The notes under the pieces are model-generated. The model made no database searches and had not been told where the DNA came from. It saw nothing but the letters and a program-made list of their open reading frames with translations. Positions 34,101 through 48,800 of a stretch of 64,000 bases of DNA are shown one piece after another. The DNA is from Harmothoe impar (taxonomy: Eukaryota; Annelida; Polychaeta; Phyllodocida; Polynoidae), in contig OX381710.1 in the NCBI GenBank assembly GCA_947462335.1, positions 26,319,772-26,383,771 of the forward strand, written 5' to 3'. The position numbers were made by a program, and so were the translations under genes. The stretch's first letter is position 1; the number at the start of each line of letters is the position of its first letter.

Positions 34101-34595
34101 ACACAGTTTTGGAGAAGTGGGATTTCAGGCCTTGGCGTTTCTATCATATATCGGTGCTGGTGCCGTATCAAAGTACCCCCTCCCCCAGCACCCGGCTACA
34201 TACTCTGCCAGCTTATCTGGCGAAGATCCAGGGGGGAGCAACCCAGGTTCTCATCCATAGACAACACGATCTGGACATGGGGATCTGAACATGTGCAGTG
34301 CATGAACTGGGACTGGTGACCTGTACAGAACACACCTTTCACACCCACTGGAGTGGGCTGGTGGAGTGGACATGTCACTGCCCCTTCATAACAAGGCCTG
34401 CGTGGATTGATTTGAGGTAGGTGGCACTGCCAATCATGTTTCTCAATTTCTCCATAACGGTTTCTGTTCTGTGGAAAATATAGTTCAGGCCCTAACTGAG
34501 TTAGGAACCATTCAATCTAGTACTACGATGTAGACCTACTTACTAGTAGGCTACCGATACTACAAGATTGTGCCTCTACATGGGTACCCACAGAA

Positions 34596-34772
34596 TTGAC
34601 CGTGTCGCCAGGTCGATTTTTAGCAAAAGGGCCGTGTCACTGTGTCGATTTTTATGTATATAGAACAAACTAGGGCCTTGTAAAGAAGTCTGTGTCCGTC
34701 GATTTTTAAAAGGGCCGTGTCGCCCGTGTCGATTTTTAAAAGGGCCGTGTCGCCGTGTCGCCCGTGTCGATT
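34596..34772. repeat. GTGTCGATTTTTA repeat
   Basis: Several copies of GGGCCGTGTCGCCGTGTCGATTTTTA are present, a variant of the CATGTCGATTTTAAGAAA family. Confidence 0.6.
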
Positions 34773-35529
34773 TTTAACCCATATAGAGGCACAAGATTGT
34801 ACAAATAAAATAATGAATGATATGATCTCTCTAAATATATTCAGAAGTTAACATGGTACTGTTATTATGACCCATTGCTTATCAAGAATTAAATAATAAT
34901 TGGTAACATCTACCTAGATTGATTAATATAGTCCCACCCTACATACTTCTTTACAGTCTTATCAAATAGGCAATTGACCCCAGCACACATTGATACAGAT
35001 ATAAAGAGGCCTCCTACACCTATAACCTGCACTGACATATTGATTTGATTGGTTCCAATATAGGCTATTGATTGATTACAAAAGTACATAGTTGGGCTTG
35101 AAAGGTATTATATGAACCATGCAGATGATATAAAATGCATACACGTCTATACCCGCTTGTAAAGGCTGTATCGTTAGAATTGGGTTTCATGTTTGATCAA
35201 CAAATAATTGCACTGGGGGGGGGGGGGGTCATGATATGGTCCATTTAATTCCTCGCAACAATACGTAATACGAGGAGGAATTTAAAACTTTGATATCGAG
35301 TGTGAACAACTGGCTTGCCACATGGTCTTCTGTTATCTGCATTGCTGCAGATCACGTTAGTTACTGCAGATCACGGTTTGTCCAGCCTTTTGACGCTGTT
35401 TCTTTTCTCTGTGTGAGAGTGCCTTTTTCCCCTTTATTAACTGGCTTCAAATTTAAAGAAATAAACACAAATCCCAACTAATGCCAACTACCCAGCCAAC
35501 AGACTAAAACTCGTGGACCTTTGTCTATA

Positions 35530-35650
35530 TAATACTGCTCTCTATGTTTAAAAGTGGCATGTATAAGCTAATACACTGCCATATATGATTAAAAGTGGCA
35601 TGTATAAGATAAAATACTGTCGCTATGATTAAAAGTACCATGCGTAAGCC
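35530..35650. repeat. 40-bp tandem repeat, three copies
   Basis: TTAAAAGTGGCATGTATAAG recurs at about 40-bp spacing (35549, 35590, 35630), with the last copy diverged. Confidence 0.8.
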
Positions 35651-36305
35651 AAAAGCATTTCCATCGTGTATAAAAACTGGCAATTGCTACACTTATACTA
35701 CGATATAATGTCTGTCAAATTCCCTAAAGAAACGAAAGTAAAAATACAGAACAGATTCCAAGTAAAGAAAGCGGGCCCTGGCCTGGGCGGACGGGTCCCG
35801 GTGTTAATCTCCTCTATGCAGGCACCTCTTGGCAAGCAAAACAAGGATTAAAGGAGCAGAAAAACAGTTATAATATGCTAAGAATAGGATTACCAGTTCC
35901 ATAAATGGATTAACTGTAACTGGTTACAGATACAGCAGAAGGGCAGTTTTAACAGGTATAATTCATTGAAAAAACCCATGACAAATTTTCAAGATGTTCG
36001 AACGATTAGGGCTAGCTAAAACTAAAAGCCTTCTCTATAGTATTAAGCATTTTATTTTGAAATTATTTTAGCTACCAGGTGCAAAGGAGAATACAATGCA
36101 AGCGTTCCAATTTTGGACCCCGGGTGCCTATATTGGACCACCAGGTATCCAAAATTGAACCAATGTTTAATTCAGTTTCTATTTCGTCATATATTCTTAG
36201 GGCTAAATCATTTTCTTCCAGGTATATATGGCCAAGTTTGAACAATACTGCACACTATGAATCTTTCCAGTTATACCTTACATATTATAAGTTTCTTTTC
36301 GTCTA

Positions 36306-36369
36306 GGTCCTTTGTGGCTTGATGTCTCCTTGTTCCTGATGCCAGTAACGTAAGCACACACATTTCACA
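36306..36369 (+). promoter_or_regulatory. Possible 5' UTR of the anoctamin gene behind a splice acceptor
   Basis: TTTCTTTTCGTCTAG at 36292-36306 is a good acceptor 63 bp upstream of the first ATG, so the start codon may lie in the second transcribed exon. No first exon is identified. Confidence 0.3.
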
Positions 36370-36861
36370 ATGGACGACAGGGTGCCATTACACGAATATG
36401 ACTCTCCCACCCATGGTCGACATCGTGACGACTACGATGGTAGAAATAGTCGCGGTCGCGACAACTATGACGGCAGAAACAACAATCATGCGGACGACCC
36501 GGATATTAGACATCGGACGCCCTCCTACAATGATGGGGAAACTACAGTGCGTTTCTCAGAGAGCCCCAAACCCAAGAAATCTCCCAAATCCATGTTGAAC
36601 TGCTTTAAGGACAGCAGGAGGATTGACTATGTGCTCATCTACAAGGACAAGTCATTGGATGAGTCGCTCTCTGCCGATGACCGGAAGGAGATGGAGATGA
36701 GGGTGGACTTCCGGGAGCGGTTCCGGAAGGCGATGCTGTTGGAGGGAATAGAGATCCAGACGGAGCGGAGTAACGACCTTATATTCTGGAAGCTCCACAC
36801 CCCATTTGACCGACTGTGTGCAGAAGCCGCCTCTGTCTGCTTGGAAATGCCACTAAAAGGG
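36370..36861 (+). CDS. Anoctamin exon 1: start codon and N-terminal dimerisation domain
   Basis: The 492-nt exon encodes residues 1-164: a D/R/N-rich low-complexity start with [19 protein letters not shown] repeats, then [16 protein letters not shown] and [15 protein letters not shown], the anoctamin dimerisation fold. It ends in phase 0 at a gtgagt donor. Confidence 0.93.
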
Positions 36862-39800
36862 GTGAGTAAGAACTTGCTTAATTCAAGGTGTATCTAAAAA
36901 AGTACTAAGTTTAAAGCTCTTGTGAAATGCATTCATAAATCTTCTGCCAACGTTTTGTGGAAACTGAAACTAGAAATAATAACCCTAACAGTGTTGCCTC
37001 CACTCATGTGTTTCAAAGCATAAACGCATTTTGAATATAGGCCTACGTGAAACTAAATTTCCGTAATTGTTGCAAATGTATTACACTAGTTGAAAGATCT
37101 TGGGATATGCAAGTCACATCTTGGGTGATATTAACCCCACTACATAACAGAAATGGTCTCTTGGATGAATTCAACACTGTTGTTAAACAGTGTGGACTAT
37201 GATGCTAATGTTTTCTGTATTTCATCTTGCCTATAAACAGAAAGAAATATCAGAAGATGATGTACTACAACTTGACATATTCATTTTGGTTCAGATAGTT
37301 ATGTGGTCTCTTCTGATCAGTGCTTGTATTGAATTGAAAATGACGAAACTAGCTTGCCTTCATTTATGCTTGATCTCACATTCTTATCTCGCAGTATTGC
37401 ATCTATCGTTGCTGTCCTTGATCCCTTCTCCTCAGAATATAACCAACATGGTACATTTCTGTGCCGATAATTCTTTTAATTACAGCTTTGACACAAAGTT
37501 TTATTTTATTTTGCCATTACTTTTATTTTGAAACGTACAGTATAAATAGTGAAACCAAAAATACGTCCTTCTATACAATAAACCAACATTTCATTCTACT
37601 GCCAATACAACGACAGTAGATTATTTTCTTATTAATTATATGATTCTTTCGTTAATGGTGTAAGTTTATAAAGTGTGTCTAATAAACATCAGCTGGGTAA
37701 ATGCAGATGAAGAGGTCCTACTCACGGCAACTACAACGAGGTCGTCTTGTCAGCTGCATAGACCCCAAAGACATTGAACGTCTTCAGGTTAGAATCAGGA
37801 TATACCCCTCTGTTTGAGAGTTGTATAATTAAGGACCTAACGACTTCACCTGAGGCTGAGTGTAACACTAATAGCATGGATTAGGAATTAGAGGCTGAAG
37901 ACATTCTTTGAACAGCTAGGGAATGACAGTCGGGGATCTCATCTTAGTGTCCATGTAGAATTGATTAAAAAGAAAAGATTCTGATTATATAAGATTTACC
38001 TTAAAGATGGATTAGGAATTAATTTGGGTAGATTTCTTTCTCAGTTACTCAATGGAGCTCAAAGGTCGATATGAACATTAGTGTGACCTTAAATTTAAAA
38101 TCCTTCTGATACTTATAGATGCATGGGGAGAAAAAGAGACAATGGTCGAAGCGGAATGGACCAGGGGACCCGTCTCTATTCGTCTATAAATGTCCTGTAC
38201 ATATAGAAAATTAAGTCCACAAGAGATAACTCCTAACCCATCCTTCACTAAAATGAAGATGTAATGATAGACGTTCTGATGTATCCGTTTATCAACCTGA
38301 GAGAGTATGCTTTTAATACTTTGGCACTCAGTCGTCATACTGAAGTTTGGTGTTTGTTTTTATTGCATTGCAATAGCCACTGACTATAATTATACAGCAA
38401 TCAATCATACCACTTCTAATGTAGCTTAGATGTCCACGAATACAATACTGGTTCAGTAAATGTATCTTTTTTAATACGTTTATGGGCCACAATTCATGTA
38501 GAAGAATGGAATGATAATTATATTATTCATGACATACTAATTATCATTAAAAAATGTCTGGTCACGTTCCATATCTTTGATTTGTTAAATACTGTCAGAT
38601 TGTGGTTTTGATCTTTCATAGTTATGTGTTTGGATTATTTGTATCATTTTACAGTTTCTACTCTTTTGTGCTATTGACATTGTGGGTTCTTTCTTCATTT
38701 CACGACTTTTATTTTCTGTTGAGAGGTTCTGGTATTTTGAGTTCTTCATTTTTGTATTGGTGGCTTGGGTTTGCTTTCCAAAGTTTTCAAGTAAATAGGC
38801 CATTTGAGATCAAAGTGATGAAAACTTTATACATCATTCGTATTTGTATCATGGTGGTTGTTCAAAGCATAATAAAACAAGCTAGAATAATAGAATAGCA
38901 GGAATTCATGGTAATACTAAATAACAAGTCTTGTGGATGACAAACTTAACAGAATAATCTATATAATATCCCTATAATTGGTTTCTACAGGTGGCCTGGG
39001 AAATATAATCGGTACATCAAAGAAAATAGATGCTTCTGAAAGATATATTTAACATACCCCCTCCCCTTGGAATGGATCAAAATAGATTAATCCGGAAAAA
39101 GGAAAGACTTGAGGAGAAAGCACCTCAAGGTTGGAATGATGTCTTCATCGACAAACAAAAACAAATCAAAACAAGACGTAGCCTACATCAGAATATAACA
39201 CTAATCAGCACTTTCCCTCACAATACTGGTACTAACTGTGCTCTACCCTTTATTAATATCACCAACATTGTGAGAATATTAACTTGAAGGTTTCATACTC
39301 TTTTTTATTGTATTTGTTCCATTGTTGTATCTAATACAGTAATGTTACCATGGTTGCAGTGCGAGATTTACGATGAGACGCCCCCTGGTTGCTTAACGAA
39401 CTTTAGCGAAAAGTACCTGGAAACAGATAACGAAGGTCAGTTTAATAGCTTTCATCATATAAGTTATGCCCAAATAGCTAGAATGGTACTACACAGCTTC
39501 TCGTGTTAGATAGTTGTGACTATATCATAGCCGTGCTAGCACAAATGAATGATTGAACATGTTTTTCTCGTAACCGTCTAAAACAGTTCACGCTTACTGG
39601 GCAGGCATCACAAACCGTCCAGCCTGTGGACTCATGTTCAGATAGCAACAGAACTTAGAGGCATGATAAACAGTTGAATGTATTATCTATGCAGGGCCCG
39701 ATTCAGGAAGAAATACACTACAATACATGATCAGCACCCTGTGTACATGCAGTTATTTGGAAGACAGTTCAGTAGGGAACAGAGAAAGTGCCTCGACATT

Positions 39801-42800
39801 TCGTTAACATGTGGGGTATCTCTAGTCTCAGCAATAGCCCAAGGGGAGGGGATGATTATTTATTATGTCGAATATGTTACATAACAGAATGTCAGGAGGT
39901 TTATTTCATCTGAGAAAAGGTAGATCGACAGAAGGATAATTATATGGCTTGCAATTTTCTTCTGCTAATTTTAGAAATCTATGCTCATATGTGTTTGATT
40001 ATTGGACTGATTAAAACCCAATAACTCAATTTGACCAGAAGCACATTAATTTCAGCATTATTGTCAAATTAATAGCAATAAATCAGAATATAGTATCCAA
40101 TCTATCCAGGTGCATCATGTAAACACAGTCAGCTCTATATAGAGCGGCCTGTGGTAACAAAGGCAAGTGTGATGAGTATTTTGGTAGCGAACACGGCCTC
40201 TTTATAAAATATGAATGGACTATTGATCCACTGTTATAGCAGCCACATCACTAACTTCACAACACTCTGATCTAGATCTCATGCTACCTATCAACGACCT
40301 AGAGGCTTTGAATAGGGCTGAGTGCTGACCGCATTAGATTTTAGTGGGTGGGAAGCAGGCTACAATAATTTATATAATATTAGAGTGATGGCTCTGTGCC
40401 CATTACATATAGTATATTAGCAACATTGCCTAAGTCTCACTAACTGTGGGGGGCTGCCTATGTGTTTACTATATGTTGGAGACTTAAAGCTTTCACAACA
40501 AAACATGTGGATCCGTAATGTGCAGTTCAGTATAATTACAATTCAGCGTAAGGAAGGCGTTTCTCGTTTATGGAGCTGAATTAGGACGTCAAAAAGAAAG
40601 TTATGGACTCCATAAGACAATTTATGGACTATGGACTTTTTTTTTCAAAAAGTGCTCTAGAAATGCGTGACCAACATGGTATAAACTATGCCATGGGGAC
40701 CATCAGACTGGGTCTTACTTCCTCATGCTCTCTTTAGCCTAGATGACGAGAAGTTAAAGAAAGGGGAGAAATATGAATGCACTATACTGTATATTTCTAT
40801 CATCCAGGACAACATAACAAGAATAAAGGGGGAATCAGCTACCTCATATATCATTTTGTATACACCTGGTATCGTTCCCTGTGTGTTAGTTGCCAGGTTG
40901 GTTCTCCAAGCTTTAAGGTGGGGAACGCAAAGACTTATCGACTTCACTTCTCTTACTATTGGACCAAGAGCATGTGGTGTTAACACATCAAGTAAACATG
41001 TCCATTTTATACAAACCAGTGCCAGTGTTTGCTTTTGTTGTTTGGCCGATACAGGTACACGTGTATGCAGGAGAGAACACCAATTGCATTTGTCGCAATA
41101 GAATGAAGAGAGAAAAGAAACTTACAAAAATACGCAACTATATATAAAACAAAAGTAATAGAGAATGCAAAAGATGAATTTCCAAAACAACAATGCTTCC
41201 ATATATATTTTTTATTACTTAGTACTTGCTTTAAAAAAAAAGTAAAAATAAGTGCGTTGATATAATGTTCTTTGCCAGTTATCTTCAAAGATGCAGGAAT
41301 TATTCATGATTATGTATCATCCTTTGTTATCAGCATATACAAATCATGTATGTGTAGGTTGGGTAACTTGGGTTACCACCCTAGTCACAGCATACCCTCC
41401 AGGGTATAGTCATGATGGAGGAATTGACTGTTTTGTGTGACGAGCTGACCCTTATTTAAGCTAGACAAATATATACATATACTTCCAAAATCTGTATATC
41501 CTTTTTTGCAGTTGATTTCGTATCCGCTCCATTTCAATACGATAAAAAGCAGATTTTTGAGGGAGTTGAGCAACATGCGACATTCTTCCGTCCTGCCCAC
41601 AGGAGTCTCCTTGTAAGTATCAACTTTAAGATCTAAAGATTTAGCGATGCGTATAGGTGACAGCTATGTGTACAAAGACCAAAATGCAAACCTGTAATTT
41701 ATACATCACCCTAATGGGCACACATCGTATGGAATCTACCTTAAGCTAATACGAGATCACATGGCCATCAGAACATAAAGTTCTGGTTATTTGGAGTTCG
41801 AATTTAGCCAGAAAAGTTGTACATTTATTGACATTCCCTTCACAGACTCATCACATCTTAATCAACATTGATGTACGCAAACTCGATCAAGAAGCCAAAG
41901 ATGACGATCCCCTCTCCCGAAAAGGTATGATTTTCCAAATAAACACGAACAATATTGACTTTCAGCTTTTATAACTGCCCTGCTTTCCTTTATTAGAGAT
42001 CCCTTTTTTTCTGAAAGTAATAAACACACATATTCTATTCAACTCATCAATCATGTTTCGCTCCCCTCCCCCTTTGTCTGCCCTCTTCTCCCCCGCATAA
42101 AAACCTGAGATAAAATGAATTAATTGTTGTGGAGGTAAACTGATGACTGGTTTTATGTGCACATATTATAGCTACTCAGTTCTCAGACAGGACTGCTAGC
42201 AATAGAGCAATAACTGCAATGTCTTCGAAACAGAAAGTAAGCTCTAGTGTCAATCTCCCCAGTTGATCTCTTGGTTCCATTCCCAGTGAGGTTATTATCC
42301 TGGTTGGTGTACAGACATGTTTGACTACAGCCGTGAGCATGGCCCACATGCTGCCAATTCAGATTGCATAAACATGTTTGTGCAAGAGATGAGGATAAAG
42401 ATTATCATGTCCATATACTACAAATTTGAGCAATATGCTAAGATCTCAATACCCTAATAAACACTTCAGACCCGTTTACCTCAAGCTGCTATGATACCCC
42501 AGATACAGTTTCTCCATTTCTATCTCAAATGTTTATAACCCTTTTTTTCTCTTATGATAATTCTATTTATTCTGGCAAGGAATGATTATGAACATACACA
42601 GTGCAATCTTCCAATTTCAATTATTCTCTACTTGAGGTGGCAGCACTGAGTAGTCCCTGGCCAATAGACTACTAATGTCTGTGGTGACTACAGATGAAAT
42701 CAAAGGATGGATTCACAATATCGCGTGTCTATAACTATGCAGGAAGTGAAATATCTATATATAATTGTGAGGGGTATTTTAGCAGCATTAACACATGTGC

Positions 42801-45800
42801 AGTTCACCCTCAGGCCAAAAAGTATTGTTGAGGTTCACAATTAAAAAGAATTACTGTACCCGAGAAAGAGACTCCATCATTAGCACCTCAAAGCTGAAGA
42901 AATACCTTAAAATTATTCCTAGGATCAAACACACATCCTATTCCTATAATTCACCTATTGTTAAGTTAATTGTCAGTGAATTCTAATTGTTGTTATCAAT
43001 ACAGTGAAACTTCGTTATAAGGAACTCTGATATAAGGAGACCTTGCTTATAAGGAGCAGAATTGTGTGGTCCCGATTTTCCCCTATACATTTCTATAGTA
43101 AGAAAACTCTCTTAGAAGGAGGTATATTTACCTTAACCTCTGATATAAGGAGGTAATTTAGGCTCATGCTCTTATATTGCACATGCAAACGTTACCCATG
43201 GAAGTCATCTCTCAGGGTTACAGTCACATACTGCTTAAAATTTCCCACCACTCCAGTCCCGAGAGGTTGGAAGAATACTTTTGTGGTTGCCTTAAGGAGA
43301 AAGGGAGATGAAAATATCCAGAAAGAGGACCTAGAGGGATTGTTGACTTGAAGTAATAATGCTCCCGTCTGAATTGTATTAGAATCATGTCTATTAGTGT
43401 ATAGGAGACACCTGTAAGGGGTGTACTGTTATCTGGACCTTAATAAGGCTGACCTTGCTTATAAGAAGGCCTTGCTTATAAGGAGCAAATGGCACTGGTC
43501 CCAAGGTCCTCCTTATAACGAAGTTTTACTGTAGTAGCATATATTTTATGGGGCTGCATCATATCTTTTTTATAGTACCTATATGTGTGAACAAAACCTC
43601 AAATTAGTTTTACCTATTTAAATTGTTATATATATTTTGTATATGTTAAATCTCACCAAGCTGTCCTCTCTCTGCAGGTTTACCCTGGATGCTTCATAAA
43701 GGAGTGTTTTCTGACTGGTTGATCTTACACGATGAATCTGCCAAGGACCCCGCCGAACGGGAAGAGCTAGCCGAGAAACTTGCTGCCTCTGGTCTAAATA
43801 AAGATGAGGTAAGCCACATTCTTAGTCCTAAGTAACAAGTGAAAAACATGTCATATTCTGGAGAACTAACGTGACAAGACATTGTTGATATTTGCCCTAA
43901 ACCCAGTGGTGTAGGAAAAGGGGGCAGCTCCCCCCCCCCCCGAGCACAGAGGAGGGGGGGGGCTGAATATATTTGTTAAGACCCTGTAATATAGTGCGAA
44001 CAATTTCCAACCTTACCATCGCGCATAGGGAAAAATGGGGGGGGGGAGGGCCGGGGTCCCCAATTAAAACTAAAGGGGGATCATAATACGACTTTTTATA
44101 TAAGTCCAACATAAGCGTGTATATGCTATATCATGCATAGAATATGATGCTTATTAAAAGAGGGAAATGGGCCCCCTGCCCCCATGAAGATTTGCTTCCT
44201 ACGCATCTGTAAACCTATGCACGCATTGTGGTATATAAATACACACACACAAAAAGTTCTTCATTCTGGCTTGGTGAAAGCAGCGCTCCAGTGACTAGGC
44301 TACCTATGGAAAAAGAGTTAGTAACCCATACTATACTGCCATATGCCGCACACATCTTACATATCATTATCTAATTGTGTCTATTTTTGTATTTTCTTTA
44401 ATACTTTGTATCATAGACCCCGATTAACAAACTCATATTCTTGTTGCTTTTTCAGGCCTCAATTAAGGTATATGGTGTTCACATGTAATACTGTAGGAAT
44501 AGAGGAGCCTGGATAGATGTCTTGCCTATTGGACAAATTAGAGAATTATGAAACTCATATATATATATATGACACTGACTGGGCTAATGGGTCTTATCTA
44601 AACTGAAAATAAGACCCACTTTTCCAGTCATATAAAAAGTATGTTCTTTGACTCTCATATAAGTGCTCTGTGTGTGGGCTGTCTAGCATGGTGAAATATG
44701 TTTCCAATGGCTCTAAATACTTACATGCTAAGCTTCCAGCATGGTGAAAGCTGTCTTCAATGGCTCTAAGTTCTTACTTGTTCAACTTTCTTCACCAACA
44801 TCTTCCTTCTGCAACACACGGTAGACATAGTGGTTCTCCGGCATTAAACTAATTCCAGTAGCATTACATACAGGAATGTACATGTATTTCTACTTGGTCT
44901 CATCACTTTTTCTACTGGAATTGAATGTGATCACTACGTTTTCAAAGATACTGAACAATGTATTTAGGGAAAGGTAATATAGCCTCTGTTAAGGGTGAAA
45001 ATATATCATATATACCGCAGTATCTTTATTCATTTCATACGAAGAAATTATAGTAGACTATAGAGATTGTCAAATAATTAAACTTAAAAATAAAATATTG
45101 CAGAGTGCAAAAGATACTGAAAGTGCCCCAAAGGTTGGTAATAGTATTGTATGGTGTACTTGTTTACAATGCGTACTTATGTTGTAATGCACCAGATTTG
45201 ATAAGAATCTGTAATACCTTAATTAGGTATAGGTTCTTATTGATTGGTCTAAAATTTATAGGAATCATTTAAGTTAAGCTAGTAGTGTTGCCACAACACT
45301 CGTTTCAGATGATTTCATATTGATAGAACCTGAAGCTGAAGGGAAGGTAGAAACTTACAATATCGCACTTGACATAATTATGGGTTACGTGTTATGGAAT
45401 TAAGCTTATACTAGATCTTATACGGAAGCACTTCTCTGACAAGAACCTTACATTAAGATATAGTAAGAATACACATGCCCATATCATAGACGAATCCAGA
45501 TGAATCAGAAATATGGACATAAGAAAAAAGAAATGGAAAGGGAGGTTGTAATATGATAATAGAATCAACATGAATCAGCAGTACACAATAATTATAATTC
45601 ACACAGTAATTATAATTACAAATAGATATACAGAGTGCACGGTTCGGTATATATGTTAAGTACAGTGTGTGTTTACAATATGAATCTACACCTGCTGCTG
45701 CGATACACCAGTACTAGTATACTACACTCAAAAAGTAAACTTGTCTCCAGACTCTTCAAAGTGACGGTCATAAAATAAACAAGTCAAAAGCTCTTCTAAG

Positions 45801-48800
45801 TGACAAGGAAGCGGGTCTTCTAGCTGGAGAGATAAAAGACCCACTTGGCATGTGCCAGCCAAAAACCCGACATTTGCCAGCTCCAGATTCTATTTGTGGG
45901 ATTGTAACCTGATAGGTTAGACAACTTTTTATTTTATGATAGTCACTTCGACGAGTCTGGAGAAAAGTTTTTCAGTGTAGCATGTATCTCACGGGCAACA
46001 CTGTGTAGCAATGTATCAATGCTCTATCACCATGCTTCACATAATATGCCATTGCTTAGTGTTGCTACTCACACGTATCAAGAGTCGCTAAAACAATTTA
46101 CACAAAACTGTCCACGTATATAACCAGTAATGTGATCAATACTATTGCATGAGTATATGGATTTAATAGATACAGAAATGTCACCTTATTCAGTTGATGC
46201 GACAATGTCATTCTCTTTTTCAATATGGTATAAAATGGCCTTTGAATTTGGCAGGAGGACATGGATGCAATGATAGAGGAGAAGGAGCTGTTAATGCCAG
46301 ATACACGCCGAGAATTAGCAAAGACATGGGCTACTTTCAAGTGAGTTAACTCATTATTGTGCGATTTGGGGTGATTTGAGACAAAGTAATAGCCCCATGA
46401 CCTAAATAGCTGCCACTTTATCTAATCATGAATAAAATGTATTCTTCTATACCTTATATGCCGATACTAAATAAATATCCAGACCATAATTGCCATCGGA
46501 AAATCTGTATTGAGGTACAATACCTTTGTTTCAAACAGTAATAATGCAATCTAAGACACTATGTACATATTACACTATTATTGCAGAAGTCCTGTACACG
46601 GTTCACTGTACCCCCATAGGATCGTAATATCTATATGTGTAAATTCTGATCTTTAAGGGTGAAATATCAACCTCTGTGGAAGATCCGGAACTACTTTGGT
46701 GAAAAGATTGCGCTCTACTTTGCCTGGTCAGGGACTCTCATCACATCCTTGTGGATTCCTACGATATTTGGACTCGTTATATTTTTCTATGGTCTAGGTC
46801 TCAGGTAAGATTTATGATGGACTGGTTATGCCTGGTGCTTAAAATAGACAGGCGCCTATTTTTAGTGCGCAAAGTCACCGCTTATTCAAAACCTGGTGCT
46901 TGAACGTGATGGTGCGCTAGTTTTGCAATGTACATTATGAAACAATAACACAATACCGGGAAACATATAATAGTATATATCCATCACAAATCATTCAAAA
47001 AAATGTACAATCTTAGAGTATAAAAGCAGGATTAACAAGAAATCCATTTACGTCATGAACTGGAGTATAGATTGACTAATTAATTTAAGGAAAAAATATA
47101 AATATATATATATATATATATAGGCCTAGTATAGTTATAACTAGTAATGGGATATATCATAGTATCATATCTGAAAACTAAATCTTTTACAGCATTGCAA
47201 AGCGAACCAATGAAAACACTCCAAATAACATTACTATCAGTGGTAATGCGACAGAAACCGAAGATGATATTATTAGAAAGTAGGTCCAATATTTCAAGAT
47301 ATATATTATATTTCTTGTAGCAGCATATCGCAATTACGGTCTATACGACATTTATATAGAAATAACCACTCTAAACATTTAACTATATTCTTTGACACTT
47401 GATGTATTTTTAATTAATTTTTTTAGTAATGGTCGCATTATGACCAAATGAGAGATTAAGATTATTTGTGCTGTCTAATGAATGTGACTTTATTTGGTAT
47501 ACCAGAAGTCATAATATCATTTACAAAAGGATAGAGGAAAGATAGATACATATACTACAGACAACTATTTAAGGAATGATTCAGCTATGTATATATTTGC
47601 ATTTTTTGTAAATAACGATGTATATGACACTATTCATCATTGGATGCAATACGATATTATCTCTAATTACTTTTCAGGGTAAAAGAGGCTGTAGAAAATT
47701 CCCTCGCTGTGATAAAGGAAGCGTTCGACAATGATGTTACACCATTCTTTGCATTAGTGATTTGTCTATGGGGTAAGCATACTATTTTTCTTGTCTAACT
47801 TTTCGGGATTTTCCCCCCATATACTCTGTTAACATACTTTCCATAGGATATATACCGTCTGCTGTGGGGATTGGCAGCCTGCGGTGCTCAGTAAAGGGCA
47901 ACCCCCCACCCCCCTCAAACACCTGTACCTATAGTGAGAGGACAAGTTTTTCTTTTGGTCTACTAACTGATCGCTCCTCAGCGAGCCACTTCAAGAAACC
48001 AGTGGGTAAGGGATGTTTATACTTATTTAACCTTATATTCAGGTACTGTTTTTCTGGAAGTGTGGAAGAGAAAGAATGCCACGCTTGCTTACGAATGGGA
48101 TGTTGATGGATATGAAGACTTGGAACCAGACCGACCTGCTTTCTATGGCACTCAGCAGAAGCCGGTAAGTGTTATAGTTAATACGGTACATCTTAAGCAC
48201 TTTATTGGCTTTGGGACCTTGTCCCCAAAGCCATTTACCTCACAGACCAGAGTGTGAGCTTTTCGACAAGAAATGACTAGCATAGGCCCCCTTGGTCATT
48301 GTTAGATATAGCCCTAGCTGGCCCTTAAACCTTGCCTAGGACTGGCATGCCCATGTGTCCTTGTAGGTGTGTGCAAGACTAATTTATCCTAGATCTTGTT
48401 TTCAGTTACTGCATGTAGAACCAATGTACCTTGTGGTAAGGCCTAGACATCTTGTGAACAGCCATATTTTGAGTTCTCTAATGTAGCTGTCAATGGCAAG
48501 GATAGGTACCAGCCTAATAACTATTGACTCCTATGTCAAGCCAAGCTGTCAATGTCAATGCCAATTCCCATACTTTGCACATACAGGACCTATACTAGAA
48601 GTGGAATGGGTCCAGGGTGGCTCTTGAAATCACTCAAGCCCGCCCAAAGACAAACTGTGAAGTCCAACATAATTACCTTCCCCCACCCAACACACATGCA
48701 CCAACCCTGAAATAATATTTTACAGTCTTTAAAGGAAGGCCATCACAAGTCCTCCTTGTGCCCCCCTCCTCCTCCCTGTGCCTCCCTGTGCCCTCTCCTC

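Noticed and set aside
36898..37706. Intron 1 searched for a missing anoctamin exon
   Set aside because: Exons 1 and 2 meet in phase 0 and no further segment with both splice sites and family similarity was found.
40688..41101. 137-codon open frame in an anoctamin intron
   Set aside because: No family motif, and it overlaps other-frame open stretches. Chance frame between exons 3 and 4.
42187..42236. Extra anoctamin exon between exons 5 and 6 (AG before, gtaagc after)
   Set aside because: Its 50-nt length would shift the frame into exon 6, and the joined sequence has no family match. At best it is a cryptic or poison exon.
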